This document shows, piece by piece, positions 30,220 through 37,173 of a DNA stretch of 37,173 nucleotides (position 1 is its first letter; every line of letters starts with the position of its first letter). The translations under genes were made by a program, and so were the position numbers. The DNA comes from RGIG9041 sp045657265 (GTDB lineage Bacteria; Bacillota; Clostridia; Oscillospirales; QAKW01), in contig JAZOSU010000016.1 of assembly GCA_045657265.1 (NCBI GenBank), forward strand, positions 1 through 37,173, in the 5' to 3' direction. The notes under the pieces are model-generated. The model was not told the origin of the DNA. It ran no database searches and was given only the letters and a program-made list of their open reading frames with translations.

Positions 30220-30957
30220 TCATTCAGTTATTTCCGTTATTACACCATCTGTAAGCAGCAACTCTGTTTTTTCTTTTATTACAGAAACAGGTATATCATA
30301 CTTTTTCAATTCCTTTTCAGAAGCATTGAGATAGAAGTTTGGAGCATAAGCCTTATCACCGGCAACAATGGCATATTTGGTTGCAAAAACTTCGGTGATC
30401 TTTGCTGCATTTTTAGAATACAGTGCATCCACCTCTTCCTGCGTATAGCAGACTTGCTCAATTAAATTATAATCTCCGCTTTTTTCATAGATGGCAATAC
30501 TATGGTTATTAATTCTTTCAAATTCTTTTTTGAGGATATTATATTTTTCAATTGTTCTAAGCAAAGCAGGAGTATGTTTGGGATCCGAAATGTTATATTT
30601 AGACTTTTTCGTTTCTTCGGTTACTTGCTCCAGCCACTCATACAAATCTGTTCCGCCGGACTCGACGATATAATCCATCAAGGCACTATCTAATTGATAT
30701 AGTTTGGGTGCGTATGCCCGCTCATAGTCAAAATTGCCTTCACCGCCGGTAGCGTTATATTCAGGAAGATCGACCATCGGTTCAAACATTCCACCCTGCC
30801 ACATTCCGATCCCAACCAGCACTAAGCATAAGCATGCCGCTATGACCCACCACTTCAGCATATGAGGTTTAACACTTTTATTATCAAATGGGGAAGCGGT
30901 TTTAATATATTCATCATCAATTTCACCGATTGTTAATAGCAGTGTTTTATTATCCAT
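30220..30957 (-). CDS. membrane-anchored anti-sigma-like protein
   Basis: The 245-residue protein has a cytosolic N-terminus (MDNKTLLLTIGEIDDEYIKT), one membrane helix at about 35-53 and an extracytoplasmic domain of about 190 residues rich in charged helices. The motif LLLTIGxIxDxYI is shared with the next protein upstream and may be the sigma-binding element. No enzymatic motif is seen in the outer domain. It starts 11 bases after its neighbour with ribosome site GAGGTGA, so it is the third gene of the sigma operon. Confidence 0.6.
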   Translation of the reverse strand: MDNKTLLLTIGEIDDEYIKTASPFDNKSVKPHMLKWWVIAACLCLVLVGIGMWQGGMFEPMVDLPEYNATGGEGNFDYERAYAPKLYQLDSALMDYIVESGGTDLYEWLEQVTEETKKSKYNISDPKHTPALLRTIEKYNILKKEFERINNHSIAIYEKSGDYNLIEQVCYTQEEVDALYSKNAAKITEVFATKYAIVAGDKAYAPNFYLNASEKELKKYDIPVSVIKEKTELLLTDGVITEITE

Positions 30958-30968
30958 TATATTTCACC

Positions 30969-31988
30969 TCATTTATTTGCATCGTCAAGTGAAAAAGTTA
31001 CCTGCCAATTTCCTTCGGTTCGGTTTTTGCAAGTTACAAACTCTCCATAGGCCTTATAATTTCCAAGTTCTTCCGGAGAGATATCATATATTATTTCATC
31101 AAAACTTCCCACTTTTTTATCATCCCAAAAGGAAAAACTATAGCATTCCGCTTGATTTCCAGCCATATCTTCTAATCGAATATAACCGTGATTATCGAAC
31201 ATAGCAATGTTTTCATAATAAATTTGAATGTGCAGTTTTCCTTTTATAAAACCGACATTCGTTATGGTTACACCCTCTACCGGGAAGTAAATACCGTCCT
31301 CTGTAGGAATTAAATATTCAAGATCAAATCGGCTTTCATAATCAAAATCTTTTCCTCCACCGCCTCTGAATGATTCGATTTTTTGAGTTTCTCGTACCTC
31401 AGACACATTGCTTAAAACTTCATTTGTAAGATCGCCCTTAAAAACATTTTTATTACTCAGGAACTCCGTGAAAAAGAAGGTGATTTTTTCTTTTCCTACA
31501 TTTACGTCTCCCCATTGCCTAATGGTAATCAAAAATGTTGCAACTCCGCTCCCCGGATCATACGAAAGCATACTACAAGATGCCGAAGAATCAAATGCGC
31601 GATTTATGTGATAGCTATCGAATAAATCGGTGGTTTTATCGATTCGATTTTGATTGGTCAAATCCTCCAGAGAAACATAAAACGCGATCTCATCTTCATA
31701 AACCGCTGAGGAAAGTACCTCAAGCTTTATTCCGTTATCAACGCAAGACAATTGTATTGGTTTTAGCGTTTGAGCAAGGGACGGTGAAAAATAATACAAG
31801 GTTTGGTAAATCGGATCTATGGTTATACCGAATACAGGAAAAGAAACAATTGTTACCAGCAGTGCAACAACAGCAACAAGTGCAATTGCTCGTGTAAAAG
31901 GAATTCTCTTATTGCATTGGGGCGTAGTAACCAAAATATAGTTATCTTCAATTTGACCAATGGTCAATAGTAAATCAAGGTTGCTCAT
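30969..31988 (-). CDS. anti-sigma factor-like membrane protein (DUF4179-like)
   Basis: The 339-residue protein has an N-terminal cytosolic part with LLLTIGQIEDNYILV, a membrane helix at about 32-52 and a long outer domain that resembles the DUF4179/Ig-like part of clostridial anti-sigma proteins, ending in DISPEELGNYKAYGEFVTC and GNWQVTFSLDDANK. It probably holds the adjacent ECF sigma factor at the membrane until an envelope signal appears. Its ATG overlaps the sigma stop (ATGA, 4 bases), implying coupled synthesis. Confidence 0.65.
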   Translation of the reverse strand: MSNLDLLLTIGQIEDNYILVTTPQCNKRIPFTRAIALVAVVALLVTIVSFPVFGITIDPIYQTLYYFSPSLAQTLKPIQLSCVDNGIKLEVLSSAVYEDEIAFYVSLEDLTNQNRIDKTTDLFDSYHINRAFDSSASCSMLSYDPGSGVATFLITIRQWGDVNVGKEKITFFFTEFLSNKNVFKGDLTNEVLSNVSEVRETQKIESFRGGGGKDFDYESRFDLEYLIPTEDGIYFPVEGVTITNVGFIKGKLHIQIYYENIAMFDNHGYIRLEDMAGNQAECYSFSFWDDKKVGSFDEIIYDISPEELGNYKAYGEFVTCKNRTEGNWQVTFSLDDANK

Positions 31989-32539
31989 ACCGAAATGTCC
32001 TCCTTTTCTAAATATGTTTTCAGTTCCTTTCTGATACGAAATAGTGTTACCATAACATTATTTTCACTCATCCCATAGTCTTTTGCAATCTCTTTGATGG
32101 AACTCATATACCAATATCTTCGAACGAACAGTTTGCAGTTTTGAGGAGATTGCATTTCTAAAAAGCGATTTAATAAATCCTTAATGGCGATTTCGTCTAT
32201 GATATCAACGTTATTTACAGAAACACATTCGGAAAGCTCATCTAAAATTAAAGGAACTTGTCCGCCGCCTCTTTTTTGAGCAATCAGTTGTTCATACTTA
32301 TTAAGTGATAAATTGCGGGTAATCTTACCGAGAAATGTCTGCAATCGGTTTGGTTTATGGGGCGGAATACAATTCCAAGCATTGAGATATGTATCGTTTA
32401 CACATTCCTCGGCGTCTTCGTCATTTTGCAGAATGTTATACGCAATATAGTGACAGTACCTACCATATTTGTTTGCCGTTTCGGTTATGGCTTTTTCCGA
32501 ACGCTCCCAAAATAGTTTTACAATTCTTTGGTCATCCAC
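31985..32539 (-). CDS. ECF-type RNA polymerase sigma factor
   Basis: The 184-residue sigma-70-family protein has region 2 from about residue 10 to 80 (YCHYIAYNILQNDEDAEECV, NDTYLNAWNCIPP, KITRNLSLNKYE) and region 4 from about 125 to the end (RRYWYMSSIKEIAKDYGMSE, NNVMVTLFRIRKELKTYLEK). GTG 32539 is preferred to the longer frame because AAGGAGG stands at the right distance. It heads an operon with two membrane anti-sigma-like proteins. A conserved TGTAATA-N16-TGTGTATTAG block lies just upstream, consistent with autoregulation. Confidence 0.85.
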   Translation of the reverse strand: MDDQRIVKLFWERSEKAITETANKYGRYCHYIAYNILQNDEDAEECVNDTYLNAWNCIPPHKPNRLQTFLGKITRNLSLNKYEQLIAQKRGGGQVPLILDELSECVSVNNVDIIDEIAIKDLLNRFLEMQSPQNCKLFVRRYWYMSSIKEIAKDYGMSENNVMVTLFRIRKELKTYLEKEDISV

Positions 32540-32558
32540 AAAACCCCCTCCTTTCACC

Positions 32559-32591
32559 CTAATACACAGAAATTAAAAGTGATTTATTACA
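32559..32591 (-). promoter_or_regulatory. candidate ECF promoter, copy B
   Basis: On the minus strand a 33-base block starts TGTAATA (32591-32585) and ends TGTGTATTAG (32568-32559). It has the same length and end motifs as the block at 33959-33991. It resembles ECF promoters with a TGTAA-type -35 box. Confidence 0.55.
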
Positions 32592-32619
32592 AAAGGTGCC
32601 GCAAAATGCGACACCTTTT
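32591..32619 (-). terminator. terminator after the 32624 gene
   Basis: On the minus strand AAAAGGTGTCGCA and TGCGGCACCTTTT form a 13-bp stem with one G-U pair and a TTT loop. It separates the two transcription units. Confidence 0.7.
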
Positions 32620-32623
32620 AAAT

Positions 32624-33934
32624 TCAATCAATCTTTCCCCATTCTATATCAATGCTTGAAATAGGCTCTGTTATAGGCTCATCAAATTTTAAAGTCAATA
32701 TATCTCTTCCGTTTTCTTTTGTAAAGTACGATTCCGATGCTTCATAATAAAAATCTTTCTTTGACACGATATAATTAGTCGGTTGTCCGTTATCGGTTAA
32801 TCTTTTCTGGGCATAGGAATTGATTCGGATATCTCCGCCGATTTTGTACATCAGCTCGTCAAGAATTGTATTTTCTGCAAAATATATTTTGATATACTCA
32901 CTCGTGAACTCGGCTTTTTCAACGCAATCGTTTCCCCATCCTTCGATTTTATTAACATACTCTCCGGATTCATTATCGTAGTATATAAGCGCCTGAAAGC
33001 CCATCAGATCTCTACCCGATACATCAGGGTTGGTATAAGTGAATTTTCTACCCTTGATGGATGGCGGATCAATATTAAGCGGAAGATAGTCATCGGTCCA
33101 CTCAAGTTCTATGGGTGCCTCTTCATAAGAAATGTCATTATTCTCAAGTAAACAGGATGTATCCGTCAAATCAGTTACTCCGCGTACATCCATTTCGTAA
33201 CGAGAATATGTTTCATGCCAATCAGCGGTGATTGCCTCGTTGTTCATATCTACTGCAATTTGCATTTTGCGATTCACCTTACCGCTTTCGTTTATTTCAG
33301 CGTAGTTAAACGACAAGTTCATCTCTACATCAAAAATCAAATAATAACCAACAATTGTATGTTCTGTTACAGTGGCGGACACGTCCGTAATTTCGGCAAT
33401 TCCAACGCTTTTTGGAATCTGTACGTCATAATTGTACCTTTTTTCGATAAAGGTTTTGCAAATGTCTTTCATCGGCAAGGTGAATTCGGGCAATGCTTCA
33501 TTCATAGAATAAAGCGCGGTATAATACGCTTTTACATCCTGTATGATTGACGCTTTAATATTGTTGATTTCAGCTTCGCCGCCGTTCCATGTAGGCTCAA
33601 CATGGTGTGGTGCAACGCGTATTATCTTGGCTCGAGCTTTATTAAAACGCCTATAATCTCCGGTTATGATATCTCCAACCGAAACATCATCAGCATTTAT
33701 TTTCTCCTTTGAATAAAGCGTGTATTTTGTTTTACCATCGGCAATTATAGTGAGTTCACCATTTATTGCCGAGATAACATAAGTGATTTCGCCGTTTTCA
33801 CTTTTTGAGATCAGTGTGATTGTTCCGCTGAAATCAACAGTAGTATCTCGAGTTATAAAAATAATCATTGCAATCAGAAAAATCGCCCCTATAGCTAACA
33901 ATATTTTTCTGATTAAACTAAATTTTACTTTCAT
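32624..33934 (-). CDS. secreted or membrane-anchored protein, unknown function
   Basis: The protein has about 436 residues with one N-terminal membrane helix (about 10-27, KILLAIGAIFLIAMIIFIT) and an otherwise extracytoplasmic chain. The first outer part (SGTITLISKSENGEITYVIS, then DVSVGDIITGD) looks like a small beta domain. A long part of about 280 residues with SVGIAEITDVSATVTEHTI and further strands ends in LKFDEPITEPISSIDIEWG. No family is recognised. ATG 33934 is favoured over the preceding TTG (AAGGAG site). Its promoter shares a 33-base block with the sigma operon, so it may belong to that regulon. Confidence 0.6.
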   Translation of the reverse strand: MKVKFSLIRKILLAIGAIFLIAMIIFITRDTTVDFSGTITLISKSENGEITYVISAINGELTIIADGKTKYTLYSKEKINADDVSVGDIITGDYRRFNKARAKIIRVAPHHVEPTWNGGEAEINNIKASIIQDVKAYYTALYSMNEALPEFTLPMKDICKTFIEKRYNYDVQIPKSVGIAEITDVSATVTEHTIVGYYLIFDVEMNLSFNYAEINESGKVNRKMQIAVDMNNEAITADWHETYSRYEMDVRGVTDLTDTSCLLENNDISYEEAPIELEWTDDYLPLNIDPPSIKGRKFTYTNPDVSGRDLMGFQALIYYDNESGEYVNKIEGWGNDCVEKAEFTSEYIKIYFAENTILDELMYKIGGDIRINSYAQKRLTDNGQPTNYIVSKKDFYYEASESYFTKENGRDILTLKFDEPITEPISSIDIEWGKID

Positions 33935-33958
33935 CAAAAACTCCTTTATATTTTTAAA

Positions 33959-33991
33959 CTAATACACAAATTTTAACAAGTGAATATTACA
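33959..33991 (-). promoter_or_regulatory. candidate ECF promoter, copy A
   Basis: On the minus strand TGTAATA (33991-33985), 16 bases, then TGTGTATTAG (33968-33959). It is paired with the copy before the sigma gene at 32539. Confidence 0.55.
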
Positions 33992-33998
33992 TCAGTTT

Positions 33999-34418
33999 TT
34001 AAAAGTTGTAATATACTTCATCAAGAAGAGACGTAGTATCTGTACTATCACCTACATACATAGTTACTTCTATAATAATTTTTATAAAATAGTTTTGATT
34101 TTTTCTGTCAAGAGTAATTGACTCGATCTCATACACTGTTTTTTCAGGGTACCTTGTTTTAATTTGATTTAGTGCAAAATCGGTTATTTGTTGTTTGGTA
34201 ATACCGCTAAGTTTATTGAAATCAAAATCATCGTAATCATTATATCTTACAAGGCTGATACTTTTCAATGATAAATCAAGCAGAATTTCAACAAAGCAAT
34301 ACGCTCCAATAATAAATTTATTTTCACCAAACTTTTTTACAAAAGTAACAATATAACTGTTTTCGCTTTCCAAATATAAAACACTATCAACTTCAAAATC
34401 TTCAGTTTTTTTTACCAA
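33999..34418 (-). CDS. C-terminal part of a frameshifted membrane protein
   Basis: This frame reads TEDFEVDSVLYLESENSYIV and ends DSTDTTSLLDEVYYNF, without a signal or membrane segment. It overlaps the end of the preceding gene at an A8 run (34406-34413 in plus numbering as T8). Removing one A would join the two into a single protein of about 310 residues. The apparent TTG start inside FFGKK has no ribosome site, so separate translation is doubtful. See the 34402 gene. Confidence 0.55.
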   Translation of the reverse strand: MVKKTEDFEVDSVLYLESENSYIVTFVKKFGENKFIIGAYCFVEILLDLSLKSISLVRYNDYDDFDFNKLSGITKQQITDFALNQIKTRYPEKTVYEIESITLDRKNQNYFIKIIIEVTMYVGDSTDTTSLLDEVYYNF

Positions 34419-34923
34419 AGAATATTTTTTTATAATCGTGAGCCAACTCTAAAACAGTTGGTTCATCGCATTTTTTATTATTAGTACCTATTATCGTATC
34501 GGTACGCTCTTCATTTGAATCAAATCCAAAGAGTTCTCCTGAACTATCATACTTATACTTGTTATTATTTTTATCAACATATACATCGTATTCCGGTATA
34601 TTAGTGTGAACAATCGTAGTGGAATATTTTAATTTTGTTTTGTTTGATGCAACTTTAGATAAATCTATACTCTCATTGGAAACATCATCATCAGCATACT
34701 TAAACACTTTTATCTTATCATTAAATAATTTATCTTTGAAAATTCCACCTTGTGGAATAGGGTTATTCCAATAATATCCTGCTACTGCACCTGTAGAAAT
34801 AATAGTCAGTAAGCACAATACTGCAATCACAGATGTGGCGACCCTTCTTTTTCTCTTCTGTGCCGCTTGATATTCATTTGTTCGGCGAATAATGTTTTCA
34901 GTTATTTCAACATAAGTCTTCAT
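34402..34923 (-). CDS. anti-sigma-like membrane protein, frameshifted after an A8 run
   Basis: The 173-residue frame starts MKTYVEITENIIRRTNEYQA, has a basic stretch (KRKRR), a membrane helix at about 27-49, then an outer region ending ELAHDYKKIFFGKKN. The reading stops just after eight A residues; the +1 frame continues as TEDFEVDSVLY to 33999. It is likely one anti-sigma-type protein broken by a homopolymer indel, or joined by slippage. ATG 34923 has AAGGAGG nine bases upstream. It overlaps the end of the sigma fragment, as anti-sigma genes commonly do. Confidence 0.65.
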   Translation of the reverse strand: MKTYVEITENIIRRTNEYQAAQKRKRRVATSVIAVLCLLTIISTGAVAGYYWNNPIPQGGIFKDKLFNDKIKVFKYADDDVSNESIDLSKVASNKTKLKYSTTIVHTNIPEYDVYVDKNNNKYKYDSSGELFGFDSNEERTDTIIGTNNKKCDEPTVLELAHDYKKIFFGKKN

Positions 34924-35107
34924 ACACAAAGCCCTCCTTTTCGAGTTCAGATTTTAGTGATCGTCTTGCACGATAAACAAGGGTTTCTATGTTATGGACA
35001 CTCTTTTTCATTACACTTGCCGCTTCCTTATTGCTAAGATCTTCAAAGTAAATCAGCCAAAGAATCTGGCTGTATTCACTTTTGAGTTTACGAAGTGCGC
35101 GGTGCAC
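34907..35107 (-). pseudogene. ECF sigma factor reduced to region 4
   Basis: From GTG 35107 the 66 residues read MHRALRKLKSEYSQILWLIY, then FEDLSNKEAASVMKKSVHNI and ETLVYRARRSLKSELEKEGF, an unmistakable sigma region 4 with its helix-turn-helix. Region 2 is missing. Just upstream another frame reads LNESKDKK, which would join to IAVHRALRKL if one A were added at an A6 run, so the gene is both frameshifted and truncated by a deletion next to 35169. Polymerase binding is unlikely, but a stand-alone region 4 protein could still be made. Confidence 0.7.
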
Positions 35108-35169
35108 CGCAATTTTTTGTCCTTTGACTCATTTAACTGCAAAAACAATAAAAACCTCACAGTGACTTT

Positions 35170-36399
35170 TTATTCATCACCGCCCGCATTCTCTCCAAGA
35201 ATCTCTTGATAGTTATTCGGGGCAATAACACGTACTCGGTTATCTTTAGAAATTTCATATATTTCATCTTTGGATAACTCGGCAATAACGCAAGCAGAGC
35301 ATCCATAGTAATCCAATTTGACAATCTCGTCTTCATTTCTTTGGTGTGGAACCACATACAGTCCGCTCTCTTTTTTTATGATATTTAAGGAATAGTCTTT
35401 AATAAAATCATCTGTATAATTGGAAATAAATGTCTCATTTAATTGCTCATACGTCAAAAGTTGAATTGTATCAATGTAATACTCCGCATTAAAGGTCGGC
35501 GCAGAAGATGTGGTGTCAATTTTTAAATATATTTGAACTTCAATTTTTCCTTCAACACCAAGTTGGGTATCCAACTCATTTGTAATTTTATTTTCGTTGA
35601 ATACAACATCTTTGTTATTATCGTCTTGATCTTCGAATTTGTCGTTAAGTTGAGAATGAAGTCCGTCCGTTATAACATCCTTATTATTTACCTCACTTTT
35701 AGGAAGGGCGAGTCGCAAAACACAATTTGCTTCCGCCAACATATTGATCTGTTCTCTTGAGAGATTTGCAATAAAGTGATATTCCTCCATAGAATAATCT
35801 GAACTATCAACCGGTTTCTCTGCATCAATAATATTATATTTTTCAGTTACATATTCAAAGAAATCCATGCGAGCGTTATATTCAAACTCGTTCATTTTTG
35901 CGTAGTACGCATCCGGTTCAAACTGATCTTTTAAAGTGCCTTTCCTGAAATCAATGTACTTGTATCCATCCTGCTCGTAGTTATTAAGATACTCATAAAA
36001 AGATGGGTCGCTTACCATAGTGCGAAAAAGTGCATTTTCAGGTGCTGTATCCATCGCTTCTTGTAAAAGCAGTGATATGCAATCAAACTGTTCAGAAGGT
36101 TCCTCCGAAGAATCAGATCCACTAAATTCATCTTTCTCATTTGCAGTAATTATCATTGGAGTATCAGGCAACTCAGGAGAAGCAAAGAAAAAGTTTTTAA
36201 TTGTGTTAAAATTCAAAACAATTATTAAAGCACATGCCGCAACGGTCAATACCGATGCTGTTGCTAACGACAATTTTCTCGTAGTGTGTGTGTTTTTCTG
36301 TATGGTCTTAATCGGGGTAGAGTCAAGCGCATCCCAAAAGTCACGGCAATCATTTGGTATATCGTTCCGCATTATATTAACCAATCGCTTGGTTCTCAT
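35170..36399 (-). CDS. membrane-anchored anti-sigma-like protein, third module
   Basis: The 409-residue protein has a cytosolic N-terminal part of about 45 residues (MRTKRLVNIMRNDIPNDCRD, FWDALDSTPIKTI), a membrane helix at about 50-68 and a long acidic outer domain with a serine-rich stretch (SGSDSSEEPSEQ). No enzymatic motif is recognised. ATG 36399 is chosen because GGAGGTGA is six bases upstream. It overlaps the sigma gene by 23 bases, the normal arrangement for a cognate anti-sigma factor. Confidence 0.6.
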   Translation of the reverse strand: MRTKRLVNIMRNDIPNDCRDFWDALDSTPIKTIQKNTHTTRKLSLATASVLTVAACALIIVLNFNTIKNFFFASPELPDTPMIITANEKDEFSGSDSSEEPSEQFDCISLLLQEAMDTAPENALFRTMVSDPSFYEYLNNYEQDGYKYIDFRKGTLKDQFEPDAYYAKMNEFEYNARMDFFEYVTEKYNIIDAEKPVDSSDYSMEEYHFIANLSREQINMLAEANCVLRLALPKSEVNNKDVITDGLHSQLNDKFEDQDDNNKDVVFNENKITNELDTQLGVEGKIEVQIYLKIDTTSSAPTFNAEYYIDTIQLLTYEQLNETFISNYTDDFIKDYSLNIIKKESGLYVVPHQRNEDEIVKLDYYGCSACVIAELSKDEIYEISKDNRVRVIAPNNYQEILGENAGGDE

Positions 36400-36931
36400 C
36401 ACACTCACCTCCATAGAAAACCTTTAGTTTTCGTATTGCATAACCAAACATCGAGCGTATTTTAATATATGGTATGTCAAGCAATTTCGATATTTCTTTT
36501 TGAGTAAATCCGGCACATATGTATAAAACCACAATTTGTCGTTCTATATCTTTCAATCGATTTAGAGCTTCATACACAAGAGTTTTTTCATCTAAACCTT
36601 CAATATGACTTATGTAATACTCTAAGGTCTTATCATCTGTAGCAATTTCTCGTCGTTCTTTTTTTATATAATCAAAGCATAAGTTCTTTGCTATGGTGAA
36701 AATCCACGCTTTCGCGTTTGTACTATGGTTATAATTATATACACTACCCATAATTTCAAGAAAAACTTGTTGTGTGATGTCTTCTGAGGCGTCCTGTTTT
36801 TTTACAATGGTCTTTACATATAGAAAAATAGGCATTTTCATTGCCACATAAAGTTCGCTTAAGGCAACTCTGTCTCCTAAAGCAATCCTCTGAAGTAATA
36901 AATTAATTTTCTTTGAAGATAATACATCCAA
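36377..36931 (-). CDS. ECF-type RNA polymerase sigma factor
   Basis: The protein has about 184 residues. Region 2: ALSELYVAMKMPIFLYVKTI, KKQDASEDITQQVFLEIMGS and AKAWIFTIAKNLCFDYIKKE, typical of ECF sigmas. Region 4: LNRLKDIERQIVVLYICAGF, TQKEISKLLDIPYIKIRSMF and GYAIRKLKVF. The start is uncertain: TTG 36931 has AGGTG six bases upstream, while GTG 36940 is inside that site. No copy of the 33-base ECF block is found upstream, so it may use another promoter (GGTATTAT is visible). Confidence 0.82.
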   Translation of the reverse strand: MDVLSSKKINLLLQRIALGDRVALSELYVAMKMPIFLYVKTIVKKQDASEDITQQVFLEIMGSVYNYNHSTNAKAWIFTIAKNLCFDYIKKERREIATDDKTLEYYISHIEGLDEKTLVYEALNRLKDIERQIVVLYICAGFTQKEISKLLDIPYIKIRSMFGYAIRKLKVFYGGECDENQAIG

Positions 36932-36975
36932 TTTTTTCACCTCACCAACAAAATAATACCACAAAATAAATTTAA

Positions 36976-37008
36976 AAAAAGAGGCAATTCACTGAACTGC
37001 CTCTTTTT
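36976..37008. terminator. bidirectional terminator
   Basis: AAAAAGAGGCA (36976-36986) and TGCCTCTTTTT (36998-37008) form an 11-bp stem with A and T tracts. It isolates the sigma island from the right-edge transposase remnant. Confidence 0.75.
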
Positions 37009-37009
37009 C

Positions 37010-37173
37010 TTACCACCAAGCGATTGCAAAGGGGACAAATATATTGATCGTTTGCTTCATCATAGATATATTCCCATGCTCTGTATCTTCCTTTTTTTAC
37101 ACTTGGGGCTTGTGTATGGAATGATTGGGATTTTTCCATCATCTAAAGTCTTCTTTGCAATTCAGGGAGTTTT
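37010..37173 (-). pseudogene. IS1182-like transposase, C-terminal fragment at the window edge
   Basis: On the minus strand one frame reads, after an in-frame stop, IAKKTLDDGKIPIIPYTSPK, then CKKGRYRAWEYIYDEANDQY and ICPFAIAWW before the final stop. The pattern IPxxPYTxPKxKKGxxxxxEYxYDExxDxYxCP is typical of IS1182-family DDE transposases. The in-frame stop and abrupt ending after YICP suggest decay, but the rest of the gene is outside the window. Confidence 0.6.

Noticed and set aside
31535..31897. 120-codon plus-strand frame opposite the DUF4179-like gene
   Set aside because: It has a glutamine-rich low-complexity end and no start signals. The minus-strand gene is supported by overlap with its sigma gene.
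1..37173. CRISPR array, rRNA, riboswitch or phage structural genes
   Set aside because: No regularly spaced repeats, no rRNA-like stretches, no recognised riboswitch leader before serA, luxS or other candidates, and no capsid, terminase or tail genes were seen.

Overview
The window looks like a chromosome segment of a low-GC, strictly anaerobic Clostridia bacterium, probably a gut Oscillospirales/Ruminococcaceae-type organism. This is inferred from the AT-rich sequence, strong AGGAGG-type ribosome sites, an NADH-linked electron-bifurcating type [FeFe] hydrogenase (HydABC), a K+-dependent type membrane pyrophosphatase, LuxS/MtnN and clostridial-type mobile-element remnants. No marker fixes the species.

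Layout. 0.2-3.4 kb: cell-envelope pair murJ (lipid II flippase) and a DUF5693 membrane protein. 3.4-5.6 kb: hppA with its own promoter. 5.8-6.9 kb (minus): serA. 7.0-10.2 kb: a five-gene operon (DRTGG domain, RsbW-like ATPase, putative sensory hydrogenase HydS, second DRTGG domain, PHP phosphoesterase), closed by a terminator. 10.3-15.4 kb: the catalytic hydrogenase operon hydC, orphan HATPase, [2Fe-2S] protein, hydB, hydA, with a Rex-like palindrome at its promoter. 15.5-18.2 kb (minus): luxS, mtnN and a PrsA-like foldase, apparently co-transcribed. 18.3-23.5 kb: housekeeping genes (EamA exporter, ATP-grasp enzyme, TVP38/VTT membrane protein, htpG behind a CIRCE-like operator, mscL).

23.5-25.6 kb is a mobile-DNA scar: an IS3 orfB head, the C-terminal part of a large serine recombinase, a small membrane-protein gene between inverted repeats, a cluster of hairpins and tRNA-Leu(GAG). 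25.7-28.8 kb: mtaB, a small XRE regulator, galK and tRNA-Gln(CTG). 28.9-30.1 kb: an IS3 orfB tail, a mazF toxin without an adjacent antitoxin, and an IS200 left end that still carries its RBS-sequestering hairpin. 30.2-36.9 kb (minus): three tandem ECF sigma/anti-sigma-like modules. Two sigma genes are intact, one is reduced to region 4, and one membrane protein is split by a frameshift at an A8 run. Two transcription units there share a 33-bp promoter block that may be the target of the local sigma factor. An IS1182-like transposase tail sits at the right edge.

How the genes work together. HydABC would couple NADH and reduced-ferredoxin oxidation to H2 formation. The upstream operon has the parts of a redox/H2-sensing signalling pathway (a non-catalytic type H-cluster protein, ATPase switch proteins and a phosphoesterase) whose mechanism is, as far as I know, undescribed; I rate it the most interesting system here. 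The second is the self-contained ECF sigma island with its candidate promoter code.
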